A DNA stretch of 64,000 bases from Micromonospora avicenniae (GTDB lineage: Bacteria; Actinomycetota; Actinomycetes; Mycobacteriales; Micromonosporaceae), in NCBI RefSeq assembly GCF_900156065.1, contig NZ_FTNF01000013.1, positions 1-64,000 on the forward strand. The letters run 5' to 3'. The translations under genes and the position numbers were made by a program. Below the pieces are notes generated by a model. That model was not told where the DNA came from. It saw only the letters and a list, made by a program, of their open reading frames with translations, and did not search any database. Positions 15,619 through 24,439 of the stretch are shown here, piece by piece. Position 1 is the stretch's first letter. Every line of letters begins with the position of its first letter.

Positions 15619-16157
15619 CAGCGGGCCCCCGTGCTCTCGAGGCTGTCCAGGAACCGGTCGACGGTGCCCTTACGACGCGCCTCGTCGGCGAGCGACTCAC
15701 CGACGATCTTGCTGGCCAGGTCGACCGCGATCGTGCCGACCTCGGCGCGCAGCTCGCGCACGATGGTGGCCCGTTCGGCCGCGAGCTGGTCCTTGCCGGC
15801 CTGGATGACCCGGTCGGCCTCCTCCCGCGCCTTGGCGAGGATGTCCTGCCGGATGCCCTCTGCGTCGGCCCGGGCGTCGTCCCGGATCTTGGCGGCGTCG
15901 GTACGCGCCTCGGCGAGCTGCGCGCGGTACTGCTCGAGCAGCTGGTTCGCCTCGGCCTGGGCGGCCTCGGCACGCTTGATGCCACCCTCGATGGCGTCGA
16001 CCCGGGCCTGGAACGTCTGCTCCATGCGCGGGAAGACGAACTTCATCAGCACGAAGCAGAGAATGATGAAGGCGATGCCACCGACCACGATCTCCTGCCA
16101 GAGCGGAAGGATCGGGTTGTGGGTCGTCTCACCACCCTCAGCGGCGAGGAAGTACAT
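15618..16157 (-). CDS. atpF: ATP synthase b subunit
   Basis: The 179-residue peripheral-stalk protein. A single N-terminal membrane helix (about residues 24-44, IVVGGIAFIILCFVLMKFVF) is followed by a long charged coiled coil (50-165) with heptad-like Ala/Glu/Arg content, as expected for subunit b. Its stop overlaps the atpH start. Confidence 0.96.
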   Translation of the reverse strand: MYFLAAEGGETTHNPILPLWQEIVVGGIAFIILCFVLMKFVFPRMEQTFQARVDAIEGGIKRAEAAQAEANQLLEQYRAQLAEARTDAAKIRDDARADAEGIRQDILAKAREEADRVIQAGKDQLAAERATIVRELRAEVGTIAVDLASKIVGESLADEARRKGTVDRFLDSLESTGAR

Positions 16158-16184
16158 GGAAGACCTCCCGGTCGAAGGGCGGGA

Positions 16185-16424
16185 TTAGGCCTGGCCCTGC
16201 CACACGAAGCCGAATGCGACACCCAGCAGGGCGAGCGCCTCGATGACGGCGAAGCCGATCCAGACGTACGGCAGGGTGATCCGCGACGACTCCGGCTGGC
16301 GGGCGGTCGACTGGATGTAGGCGGCGAAGACCAGGCCGACGCCGATGCCCGGGCCGATGGCGGCGAGGCCGTAGCCGATGGCGGCGGTGCTGCCCTCTAC
16401 CGCGGCGAGAACGCTAGCGTCCAT
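16185..16424 (-). CDS. atpE: ATP synthase c subunit
   Basis: The 79-residue proteolipid of the rotor ring. Two membrane helices form a hairpin; the first has the glycine-rich GYGLAAIGPGIGVGLVF and the second has the proton-binding Glu in GFAVIEALALLG. The polar loop is ARQPES, the canonical RQPE. Its upstream spacer of 67 bases contains AGGAGGAACC close to the ATG, a strong ribosome-binding site suited to the high copy number of this subunit. Confidence 0.98.
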   Translation of the reverse strand: MDASVLAAVEGSTAAIGYGLAAIGPGIGVGLVFAAYIQSTARQPESSRITLPYVWIGFAVIEALALLGVAFGFVWQGQA

Positions 16425-16491
16425 TGGTGTGGTTCCTCCTGGTTATCACGCGTGACTCTCACGCGGGACGACAACGGTTGGTGCGAGTGGA

Positions 16492-17289
16492 TCAGTGTTC
16501 CTCGGCGAGCGCGCCCTGCACGTAGCTGGCGGTCAGCACCGTGAAGACGTATGCCTGCAGCACGATCACCAGGAACTCGAGGAAGGTGAGCGCCACGGTC
16601 ATCACCCAGGACAGGACCGAGATCGGCGCCAGCAGGGCGTTGGCGTTGAGCATCGCGAAGCCGCCGAGCGTGAACACCAGCAGGAGCATGTGGCCGGCGA
16701 ACATGTTCGCGAAGAGACGGACGGCGAGCGAGAACGGCCGGACCAGGAAGGTCGAGAACGCCTCGATCGGGATCAGCAGCGGCAGGATGTACCACGGCGC
16801 GGGCGGAATGAGGGCCCGCTTGAAGTACCCGCCGAAGCCGTGCTTCTTGATGCCGACCCAGTTGAAGAGCACGTAGCTGATCGCGGCGAGGAAGGCCGGG
16901 AAGGCGATGTGCGAGTTCGGGGAGATCTGGAAGAACGGCACGATCGCGAAGAAGTTCGTCAGCAGCACGAAGCAGAAGAGCGTCGTGAAGTACGGCGCGA
17001 ACCGCACACCCTGGTGCCCGATCATGTCGACCGCGATGTTGTTGCGCACGAAGCCGTAAATGGACTCGGCGAGCCACTGCTTCTTGGTGGGCACCAGCTG
17101 CGGCTTGCGGTAGGTCAGCAGGAAGAACAGGATCAGGATCCCGACCGCCAGCCACACCATGAACGTGATCTTGGTGAACCAGTAGTTGTTGTGCGCGCCC
17201 CACGGGGCGATGCTGGGCAGGTAGAAGTCCTCCACGCTGGGTGGGAAATTAACCTCGCCCTGTGCCAGGACGTTCGACTGTCCGAACAC
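16492..17289 (-). CDS. atpB: ATP synthase a subunit
   Basis: The 265-residue proton-channel subunit with five to six membrane helices. The helix IPIEAFSTFLVRPFSLAVRL contains the essential Arg (RPFSLAVRLFANM). The C-terminal helix region ends YVFTVLTASYVQGALAEEH. It is the first core gene of the operon, 11 bases after the AtpZ-like gene. Confidence 0.97.
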   Translation of the reverse strand: MFGQSNVLAQGEVNFPPSVEDFYLPSIAPWGAHNNYWFTKITFMVWLAVGILILFFLLTYRKPQLVPTKKQWLAESIYGFVRNNIAVDMIGHQGVRFAPYFTTLFCFVLLTNFFAIVPFFQISPNSHIAFPAFLAAISYVLFNWVGIKKHGFGGYFKRALIPPAPWYILPLLIPIEAFSTFLVRPFSLAVRLFANMFAGHMLLLVFTLGGFAMLNANALLAPISVLSWVMTVALTFLEFLVIVLQAYVFTVLTASYVQGALAEEH

Positions 17290-17300
17290 CGCGTCCCTTC

Positions 17301-17537
17301 CTATTTAGGCGTGCCGAGGTTGCGGATGACCAGGACGACGCCCCCGGCCATGCCGAGCACGATCCCGATGCCGGTGGCGATGCCCCCGGTCTCCAGCCAT
17401 CCGTCAACCAGCCAGCCGATGAAGCCCCACACGAGCATGCCCGCGATCAGGTAGCTGAGCGCGGTCCAACCCTGACCGGCACCGGACGGAACATCATCCG
17501 GGCCGCCAGCGCTGGGGGGTTTCTGGTCACCGGCCAT
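17301..17537 (-). CDS. AtpZ/AtpI family protein
   Basis: A small 78-residue protein with two membrane helices (about 27-45 and 52-72), ending LVIRNLGTPK. The pattern GWxALSYLIAGMLVWGFIGWL fits the AtpZ/AtpI family found at the head of atp operons, thought to help c-ring assembly or magnesium supply. The ATG at 17537 is preferred because the family begins near MAGDQK; the frame is open further upstream but without family similarity. No clear Shine-Dalgarno is seen. Confidence 0.8.
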   Translation of the reverse strand: MAGDQKPPSAGGPDDVPSGAGQGWTALSYLIAGMLVWGFIGWLVDGWLETGGIATGIGIVLGMAGGVVLVIRNLGTPK

Positions 17538-17751
17538 GACGGGGCGAACGATATCAGTCGAGGAGAGAAGGCTGTGCCTCACCCCCCGCACAACCTGGTT
17601 GTGTGGGACACGGGTGGGCGAAGTCGTCGCGATGCACGCTACTCCCCTTCGGCAGGCGAGAGAATGACCGATCGGGGACACATCGGCGCGCGTTCCGAAA
17701 ATTGGGACGCGGGCTTCGTCAGCCCGGCGCGGGGCCGGGCCTGGACCGCAG

Positions 17752-18183
17752 TCAGCCCCGCGCCCGTCGGGCGTGGACCGTGGTCAGCCACCAGATGTGC
17801 ACGCCCGTCCAGACCGCGACCCCGGCGGCGATGCCCAGGCACATCGGGATCAGACCGGGCCAGCCGGTCGAGGCCACGCCGACCATCACGGCGCCGATCA
17901 CGGTGAACTTCGCGACGTAGAGCGCGAGGCCGAACGGCAGCACCAGCTGCGTGTTACGGGCGTCGGCCCACGCCAGCACCACAGTGGTGAGGCTGTAGCT
18001 GATCACCGTGACGGCCACCCCGGCGGCGGCGCCGAGCGCCGCGTCGGCCCCGCCGGTCACCCCGCCGACCACCGCCGCGACCCCGGCGAGCAGCACCGAT
18101 GCGATCAGCAGCACCGGCAGGTGCCGCAGCCGCCAGCCCCGGTCCTCGGCCGCCCGCTCGACGCGGGCCACGGGCTCAGCCAC
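17752..18183 (-). CDS. AtpI-like four-helix membrane protein
   Basis: A 143-residue protein with four predicted membrane helices (about 22-42, 48-70, 80-103 and 107-130) and short polar termini. Its size, topology and place between glyA and the atp genes match ATP synthase protein I of actinobacteria, but sequence alone is weak, so the name is by context. The GTG start lies inside the end of glyA (8-base overlap), which implies co-translation with glyA. The 214 bases to the AtpZ-like gene hold no gene and probably contain the atp promoter. Confidence 0.65.
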   Translation of the reverse strand: MAEPVARVERAAEDRGWRLRHLPVLLIASVLLAGVAAVVGGVTGGADAALGAAAGVAVTVISYSLTTVVLAWADARNTQLVLPFGLALYVAKFTVIGAVMVGVASTGWPGLIPMCLGIAAGVAVWTGVHIWWLTTVHARRARG

Positions 18184-19465
18184 GGGGGTACGCCGGGAAC
18201 GTGGCGACCAGGTCGGCCACCTCGGTGCCGATCCGGGCGAGCTCGTCGGTGCCGCCGGCGGCCGCCGGGTCGGTCCGCACGGCCCGCGCGATGAGGCTCG
18301 CGATCTGCCGCATCTGGGGCTCCCCCATGCCTTGGGTGGTGACGCTCGGCGTACCCACGCGGATGCCGGAGGAGACCATCGGCCGTTGCGGGTCGTACGG
18401 GATCGCGTTCTTGTTCAACGTGATCGCGGCGGCGTCGCAGCGCGCCTCCGCCTCCGCGCCCGTCACCCCGACCTGTCGCAGATCGATCAGCGCCAGATGG
18501 GTGTCGGTGCCGCCGGAGACGGGGCGCATCCCCTCGTCGGCGAGCCCCGCGGCGAGCGCCTGTGCGTTGCGGATCACCTGCTCGGCGTACCCCTGGAACT
18601 CGGGCTGCGCGGCCTCGCGCAGCGCCACCGCCTTGGCCGCGACGGCGTGCATGAGCGGGCCGCCCTGCGTGAACGGGAAGACCGCCTTGTCGATCCGCTG
18701 GGCCAGCGACTCCCGGCAGAGGATCATGCCGCCGCGCGGGCCGCGGAGCACCTTGTGGGTGGTGCAGCTGACCACGTCGGCGTACGGCACCGGCGACGGG
18801 ATCGCCTTGCCGGCGACGAGCCCGATGAAGTGGGCGGCGTCCACCATGAGGTACGCGTCGACCTCGTCGGCGATCTCCCGGAACGTCGCGAAGTCGATCA
18901 GCCGGGAGTACGCGGTCGCACCACAAATGATCATCTTCGGCCGGTGCGCCAGGGCCAGATCCCGCACCTCGTCATAGTCGATCAGCTCGGTGTCGCGCCG
19001 GACGGTGTAGCCCACGGTGGCGAACCACTTGCCGGAGAAGTTCACCCGGCTGCCGTGGGTCAGGTGCCCACCGTGCGGCAGGTCCATGGCGAGCACCGTG
19101 TCGCCGGGCTGCACCAGGGCCGCGTACGTGGCCAGGTTGGCGCTCGCCCCGGAGTGCGGCTGGAGGTTGGCGTGATCGGCGCCGAACAGCTCCTTCGCCC
19201 GGGCGATGCCGATCTCCTCGGCCCGATCCACCTCGGCGCAGCCGCCGTAGTAGCGCCGACCCGGGTAGCCCTCGGCGTACTTGTTGGTGAGCGTCGAGCC
19301 GAGCGCGGCGAGCACGGCGGGCGAGGTGAGGTTCTCGCTGGCGATCAGTTGCAGTCCGCCCCGCAGCCGGTCCAGCTCGCCTAGCACCACGCCGGCGATC
19401 TCCGGGTCGGTGGCGCGGAGCTGCTCGAAATCCGGCCCCCAAAAGGTGCTCGTCACGGTGTCCAC
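18176..19465 (-). CDS. glyA: Serine hydroxymethyltransferase
   Basis: A 429-residue PLP enzyme that interconverts serine and glycine and loads tetrahydrofolate with one-carbon units. The PLP lysine is in DVVSCTTHKVLRGPRGG. N-terminal GSTLTNKYAEGYPGRRYYGG and LQPHSGASAN are hallmarks, as is C-terminal SGIRVGTPSVTTQGM. The GTG at 19465 is used; a second GTG nine bases later is possible. The next gene overlaps its end. Confidence 0.97.
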   Translation of the reverse strand: MDTVTSTFWGPDFEQLRATDPEIAGVVLGELDRLRGGLQLIASENLTSPAVLAALGSTLTNKYAEGYPGRRYYGGCAEVDRAEEIGIARAKELFGADHANLQPHSGASANLATYAALVQPGDTVLAMDLPHGGHLTHGSRVNFSGKWFATVGYTVRRDTELIDYDEVRDLALAHRPKMIICGATAYSRLIDFATFREIADEVDAYLMVDAAHFIGLVAGKAIPSPVPYADVVSCTTHKVLRGPRGGMILCRESLAQRIDKAVFPFTQGGPLMHAVAAKAVALREAAQPEFQGYAEQVIRNAQALAAGLADEGMRPVSGGTDTHLALIDLRQVGVTGAEAEARCDAAAITLNKNAIPYDPQRPMVSSGIRVGTPSVTTQGMGEPQMRQIASLIARAVRTDPAAAGGTDELARIGTEVADLVATFPAYPRG

Positions 19466-19500
19466 GACGAAGCAGTCTATGGGGCCGCAGACTGGACAAC

Positions 19501-20988
19501 GTGAGATGCCTGGTCACCGGCGCGACCGGTTACATCGGTGGGCGGCTCGCGCCCCGGCTGCTGGCCGAGGGGTACCAGGTGCGCTGCCTGGCCCGTCACG
19601 CCGGCCGGCTGCGCGACGTGCCCTGGGCCACGGAGGCGGAGATCGCCGAGGGCGACCTACGGCGGCCCGAGACGCTGCCGTCCGTGTTCGCGGGCGTGGA
19701 CACGGCCTACTACCTGGTGCACTCGCTCGGTCAGGCCGGTTTCGAGACGGCCGACCGGGAAGCCGCCGAGGCCTTCGCCGCGGCGGCCCGGACCGCCGGC
19801 GTCCGCCGCATCGTCTACCTCGGCGGACCCCAGCCGGCGCAGGACGATGCGTCGCCCCACCTGCGTTCCCGTGCCGAGGTCGGGCGGGTCCTGCTGGCCA
19901 GTGGCGTGCCGACGGCGGTGCTCCGCGCCGCGGTGATCATCGGGTCCGGCTCGGCCTCGTTCGAGATGCTGCGCTACCTGACCGAGCGCCTACCGGCCAT
20001 GACGACACCGCGCTGGGTACGCAACCGGATCCAGCCGATCGCGGTCGGGGACGTACTGCGCTACCTCGTCGGCTGCGCCGACCTGCCGCCCGAGGTCAAC
20101 CGGGCCTTCGACATCGGCGGGCCGGACGTGCTCACCTTCAGCGACATGATCCAGCGCTACGCCCGGGTGGCCGGGCTACGGCGGCGGATCATCCTGCCGG
20201 TCCGGCCGCTGAGCCCGGCGCTGTCGTCGTACTGGGTCGGGCTCGTCACGCCGGTGCCCAACGCGATCGCCCGGCCGCTGGTGGAGAGCCTGATCCACGA
20301 GGCGGTCGCCCACGAGCACGACATCGCCGCGTACGTCCCCGACCCGCCCGACGGGCTGACCAGCTTCGACCGGGCGATCGAGCTGGCCCTGGCCCGGGTA
20401 CGCGACGCCCAGGTGGAGACCCGCTGGTCGACCGCGAGCGGCCCGTACGCCCCGGCCGAGCCGCTGCCGACCGACCCGCGGTGGTCCGGCGGCACCGCGT
20501 ACACCGACCTGCGGGAAAGCGTCGTCGACGCGCCGCCCGAGGCGCTCTGGCGGATCATCGAGGGCGTCGGCGGCGAGAACGGCTGGTACTCGTTCCCGCT
20601 CGCCTGGTCGGTGCGGGGCTGGTTCGACCGGCTGATCGGCGGGGTGGGGCTGCGCCGCGGGCGTCGCGATCCGCACCGGCTCCAGGTCGGCGAGGCGTTG
20701 GACTTCTGGCGGGTCGAGGAGATCGAACCCGGCAGGCTGCTCCGGCTGCGCGCGGAGATGCGGCTGCCCGGCCGGGCCTGGCTGGAGATGCGGGCGCTGC
20801 CGGCCGACGGTGGGCGCAGCCGGTACCAGCAGCGGGCGGTGTTCCTGCCGCGCGGGCTCGCCGGGCACGCCTACTGGGGCGCCGTGACGCCGTTCCACGC
20901 GGTGGTCTTCGGCGGGATGGCCCGCAACATCGCCCGCGGCGCGGAGCGGGAAGCCGGCGCCGTCAGTTCCCGTTCCGCGGACCGGTGA
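19501..20988 (+). CDS. NAD(P)-binding SDR protein with C-terminal DUF2867 domain
   Basis: A two-domain protein of 495 residues. The N-terminal atypical SDR domain begins MRCLVTGATGYIGGRL, with the TGATGYIG dinucleotide motif, and runs to about residue 290. The C-terminal part (about 320-485) matches DUF2867, a START-like lipid-pocket fold, with SFPLAWSVRGWFDRLIGG and a final AVVFGGMARNI. Such fusions are common in actinobacteria, and the substrate is unknown. Its last 26 bases overlap the end of the convergent PBP gene. The GTG start lies 35 bases from the divergent glyA start. Confidence 0.88.
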   Translation: MRCLVTGATGYIGGRLAPRLLAEGYQVRCLARHAGRLRDVPWATEAEIAEGDLRRPETLPSVFAGVDTAYYLVHSLGQAGFETADREAAEAFAAAARTAGVRRIVYLGGPQPAQDDASPHLRSRAEVGRVLLASGVPTAVLRAAVIIGSGSASFEMLRYLTERLPAMTTPRWVRNRIQPIAVGDVLRYLVGCADLPPEVNRAFDIGGPDVLTFSDMIQRYARVAGLRRRIILPVRPLSPALSSYWVGLVTPVPNAIARPLVESLIHEAVAHEHDIAAYVPDPPDGLTSFDRAIELALARVRDAQVETRWSTASGPYAPAEPLPTDPRWSGGTAYTDLRESVVDAPPEALWRIIEGVGGENGWYSFPLAWSVRGWFDRLIGGVGLRRGRRDPHRLQVGEALDFWRVEEIEPGRLLRLRAEMRLPGRAWLEMRALPADGGRSRYQQRAVFLPRGLAGHAYWGAVTPFHAVVFGGMARNIARGAEREAGAVSSRSADR

Positions 20989-23074
20989 ACTCGTAGGCGA
21001 TCCGCTCACTCGGTGGCACGAAGTCGCGTACCGGCTGGTCGCGCAGCCCGAACGAGAGCACCTCGCCGACCGCCCGCGCCATCTGGGCCTGCACAGCCTG
21101 ACCGACCGCGTCCCGGGGGTCGTCCGGATTCGCGGCCATCGAGGCGACCGCGAGCTGCGGCGTGAAGGCCACCACCGTCTCCGTCTCGTACCGCTCGGAG
21201 CTACCCGTCTTGCCGGCCACCGGCCGGCCCAGCTGCTCGCGCAGGCCCTCGACGGTCCCGCCGTCGCACCCGTTGTACATCGACTGGTCGCCGACCGGGC
21301 AGCGGGCCGCGTCGGCGGCCGCCCGTGCCACGTCGGTGTCCAGCGCCTGGCGGCAGGCCGGCTGGGCCGCCTCGACCGGCCGGCCGGACGAGTCGGTGAT
21401 CGACACGACCGGCAGCGGGGCGCACCAGGTCCCCTCGGCCGCCACCGTGGCGTACGCGTTCGCGAGGTCCAGCGGCGTGGTGGCGGAGACGCCGAGGGTG
21501 AACGGCCCCCACTCCTTGGCGCCGCTCTCGGCGAGCCGGGCGTCGGACTGGGCTCGGAAGACGATGCCCAGCCGCTCGGCCATCTCCACCGCCCGGTCGG
21601 CGCCGACCCGCTCGATGAGCCAGGCGAAGTACGTGTTGACCGAGTTGCCGAAGGCGCTCCACATGTCGTGCCTGCCATCGACCGACGACGAGGAGTTCTG
21701 CGGGCACCAGTGGCCGTCGCAGCTCGCCGGCCCCGTTGCGGGGTAGCCGGTGATCAAACGGCCCGGCGCGTCGTACTCGGTCCGCAGGGGCAGGCCGGAT
21801 TCCAGCGCGGCGAGCATGGTGAAGAGTTTGAAGGTCGAGCCGCCCTGGTAGCCGTTGATGGCCCCGCCCCCGGCGACCAGCTGGTTGACGGTGTTCGGGT
21901 GGTTCTTCTGCCCGTCGGGGTTCTCGGCGACGCTGTAGACGCGGTTCACCGCCATGGCGAGCACCCGGCCGGTGCCGGGCTGGACGACGGCGGTCGGCGC
22001 CGCGCGGCGGTCGCTCGTCGGGTAGATCCGCAGCACCTGCTCGACGGTGGTGCGCTGCACGGCGGGGTCGAGCGAGGAGACGATCGAGAACCCGCCCCGC
22101 CGCAGCGTCTGCTGCCGCTGGTCGGCGGTGGCCCCGAAGGCGTGCTGGGAACTCCACCAGCGGGTGAACCAGTCGCAGAAGAAGCCCCAGTCCTTGTGCT
22201 CTGCGGGCACCGCCGTGCAGTCGTTCGGCGTCTCACTGGGGCGCAGCTTCAACGGCTCGGCGTTGGCGCGCGCCGCCTGCTCGGGCGGGACCTGGCCGGA
22301 CTCCACCAGCCGCTGCAGCACGTACGACCGGCGGCCGAGCGCGGCGTTCGCGTCGCCGTTGATCGGCTCGTCGGTGTGCGGTGAGCGGACCAGGCCGGCG
22401 AGCAACGCCGCCTCGGACAGGGTCAGGTCGGCCGGCGCCTTGGAGAAGAACCGTTTGCTCGCCGCCGCGATCCCGTACGCCCCGGCACCGAAGTACGCGA
22501 TGTTGAGGTAGCGGGTGAGGATCTCCTCCTTGTCGAGCTCCCGTTCGAGGGCGAGCGCGTACCGCATCTCCTGCACCTTTCGGGCGGCGCTCACCTCGGT
22601 GGCCGCCTGGCGCTGCGCCGCGGAGAGGCGGGGATCGCTGCTCAGCACGTTGCGGACGTACTGCATCGTCAGCGTGGACGCGCCCTGCCGGGTCTCACCG
22701 TCGCGCTGGTTGACCGTGAAGGCGCGTGCCACGCCGCGCAGGTCCACCCCGCGGTGCTGGTAGAAGCGGGTGTCCTCGGCGGCCACGATGGCCTGCCGCA
22801 TCACCGGTGCCACCTCGCGCAGCGGCACGTCCACCCGGTCCTCCTGGTAGAAGGACGTGATCAGCGTGGTGCCGTCGTTGGCGTAGAGGTTGGAGCGCTG
22901 CGCGGGCGGCGACGTGCGCAGCGTGTTGGGCAGCTCCGAGTACGGCGTGGAGAGCGCGCTGAAGCCGATTCCGAACACGAGCGCGACCGGCAGGGCCGCT
23001 CCCGCCAACACCAGACCGGCGAGCACGCCGGCGATCAACACGGTCAGCACTTTGTCGAGATGGGCCCGGATCAT
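20963..23074 (-). CDS. Class A penicillin-binding protein
   Basis: A bifunctional 703-residue peptidoglycan synthase. An N-terminal membrane helix spans about 10-40. The GT51 glycosyltransferase domain (about 65-250) contains AAEDTRFYQHRGVD with the catalytic Glu and RQGASTLTMQYVRN. The transpeptidase domain (about 330-670) has GSTFK (nucleophile Ser), SVN and KTGSS. It replaces the position where many relatives carry a WecA-type phosphotransferase gene between the PTP and glyA genes. Its end overlaps the convergent SDR gene. Confidence 0.95.
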   Translation of the reverse strand: MIRAHLDKVLTVLIAGVLAGLVLAGAALPVALVFGIGFSALSTPYSELPNTLRTSPPAQRSNLYANDGTTLITSFYQEDRVDVPLREVAPVMRQAIVAAEDTRFYQHRGVDLRGVARAFTVNQRDGETRQGASTLTMQYVRNVLSSDPRLSAAQRQAATEVSAARKVQEMRYALALERELDKEEILTRYLNIAYFGAGAYGIAAASKRFFSKAPADLTLSEAALLAGLVRSPHTDEPINGDANAALGRRSYVLQRLVESGQVPPEQAARANAEPLKLRPSETPNDCTAVPAEHKDWGFFCDWFTRWWSSQHAFGATADQRQQTLRRGGFSIVSSLDPAVQRTTVEQVLRIYPTSDRRAAPTAVVQPGTGRVLAMAVNRVYSVAENPDGQKNHPNTVNQLVAGGGAINGYQGGSTFKLFTMLAALESGLPLRTEYDAPGRLITGYPATGPASCDGHWCPQNSSSSVDGRHDMWSAFGNSVNTYFAWLIERVGADRAVEMAERLGIVFRAQSDARLAESGAKEWGPFTLGVSATTPLDLANAYATVAAEGTWCAPLPVVSITDSSGRPVEAAQPACRQALDTDVARAAADAARCPVGDQSMYNGCDGGTVEGLREQLGRPVAGKTGSSERYETETVVAFTPQLAVASMAANPDDPRDAVGQAVQAQMARAVGEVLSFGLRDQPVRDFVPPSERIAYEFTGPRNGN

Positions 23075-23185
23075 CAGCTTCCCCCGCAGGAGCCGGTCAC
23101 GCTAGGACCCGTTCAGAATGACCCGGAATACCCCGTTTCGTCGCCGCTTCGCCCCAAACCCGGAGGAAATTCGCGAGGAGGACCG

Positions 23186-23797
23186 TCAGGGCAGAAGCGC
23201 CGCAGCGAGCGGCTGCACCGTCTCCTCGATCTCGTCGGCGACCCGGCTGAAGCACTGGTCACCCCGGCCCCAGGGGTCTTCCAGGTCGTCCGTGGCGAGG
23301 GGGCCCGCATCGTGGCGGGCTGCGTGCGCCGCCGCCACCAACGCCACCCCGCGGGCATGCACGGCGTCCGGCGAAGCCTCCGCCGCCGGCAGCCCGGCGG
23401 CGTCCACCGCGCCCAGCAGCCGGCCGAACTCCCCCAGCACGAAGGTGCGCGGAGCCGCGTCGGGGCGCAGCGCCACCACGTAGTCCTGCTGGTCGGCGGT
23501 CGCCGTGAGGACCAGGTCGGCGGCGTCGATGTGCTCCGAGCGGAGCTTGCGGGCGGCGAACCCCTCGGCGTCGCCGCCCCGGGAGACGACCTGCCGGGCA
23601 GCCGGCGGGTTCATCTCCTCACCCGCGTGCCAGCCGCCGGTGCCGGCGCTGTGGCTGTACACCAGCTCGTCAGCACCGGCCGGGTCGAGCCCCCGCCGGA
23701 TCAACCGATCCCGTACGGCCAGCGCGAGCAGCCGCTCCGCCATCGGCGACCGGCAGATGTTGCCCATGCAGACGTGCAGCACGGTGAACGGTGGCAC
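23186..23797 (-). CDS. Low-molecular-weight protein-tyrosine phosphatase
   Basis: 203 residues with the N-terminal catalytic loop VCMGNICRSPMAERLL (Cys-x5-Arg-Ser) and the C-terminal general acid in DDLEDPWGRG. It removes phosphate from phosphotyrosine, or in some relatives acts in arsenate reduction. The GTG start directly abuts the tsaC stop (no gap), so it is in the prmC-tsaC operon. The middle insert (about 45-80) is longer than in the minimal LMW-PTP fold. Confidence 0.9.
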   Translation of the reverse strand: MPPFTVLHVCMGNICRSPMAERLLALAVRDRLIRRGLDPAGADELVYSHSAGTGGWHAGEEMNPPAARQVVSRGGDAEGFAARKLRSEHIDAADLVLTATADQQDYVVALRPDAAPRTFVLGEFGRLLGAVDAAGLPAAEASPDAVHARGVALVAAAHAARHDAGPLATDDLEDPWGRGDQCFSRVADEIEETVQPLAAALLP

Positions 23798-24439
23798 CTA
23801 GACCCCCTCGACGATGTCCGGCACCACGTCGCGCAGCTTCTCCAGCGGAATCGCGCCCAGGCGCAGGACCTGCGGCACCTCGCCGGTGAGGTCCACGATG
23901 GTGCTCGGCACCGGGTCCGGGCAGGGGCCCGCCTCCAGGTACGCGCGTACCGAGTAGCCCAGCTGGTCGCGGGCCTCCTCGGCGGTGAGCGCGGACGGCT
24001 GGCCCGTCTTGTTGGCCGACGAGACGGCCATCGGCCCGGTCTCCCGCAGCACCTCCAGCGCCACCGGGTGCAGCGGCATCCGCACAGCCACCGTGCCGGT
24101 CTTGTCACCGAGGTCCCACTGCAGGCTCGGCGAGTGCTCGATCACGATGGTGAGCGCGCCCGGCCAGAACGCCTCGACCAGGTCACGGGCCTCGCGGGGC
24201 AGCGAGAGGACCAAGCCGTCCAGGGTCTGCCGGGAGCCGATCAGCACCGGCGGCGGCATCTGCCGCCCCCGGCCCTTGGCGTCAAGCAGCGCCTTCACGG
24301 CGTACGGGGTAAACGCGTCCGCGCCGATGCCGTAAACGGTGTCCGTCGGCAGGACGACCAGTTCTCCGTTCTTGACCGCCTCGATGGCCGCGGCGATGCC
24401 GCGGTCCCGATCGGCGGGCGACCGGCAGTCGTAGAGCAT
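23798..24439 (-). CDS. tsaC: L-threonylcarbamoyladenylate synthase
   Basis: A 213-residue Sua5/YciO/YrdC-fold enzyme that makes threonylcarbamoyl-AMP for the t6A37 modification of ANN-decoding tRNAs. LPTDTVYGIGADAF (about 30-43), KGRGRQMPPPVLI, FWPGALTIV and VSSANKTGQPS are all conserved. The ATG overlaps the prmC stop (TGATG). The length corresponds to the short YrdC/TsaC form without the Sua5 C-terminal domain. Confidence 0.95.
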   Translation of the reverse strand: MLYDCRSPADRDRGIAAAIEAVKNGELVVLPTDTVYGIGADAFTPYAVKALLDAKGRGRQMPPPVLIGSRQTLDGLVLSLPREARDLVEAFWPGALTIVIEHSPSLQWDLGDKTGTVAVRMPLHPVALEVLRETGPMAVSSANKTGQPSALTAEEARDQLGYSVRAYLEAGPCPDPVPSTIVDLTGEVPQVLRLGAIPLEKLRDVVPDIVEGV

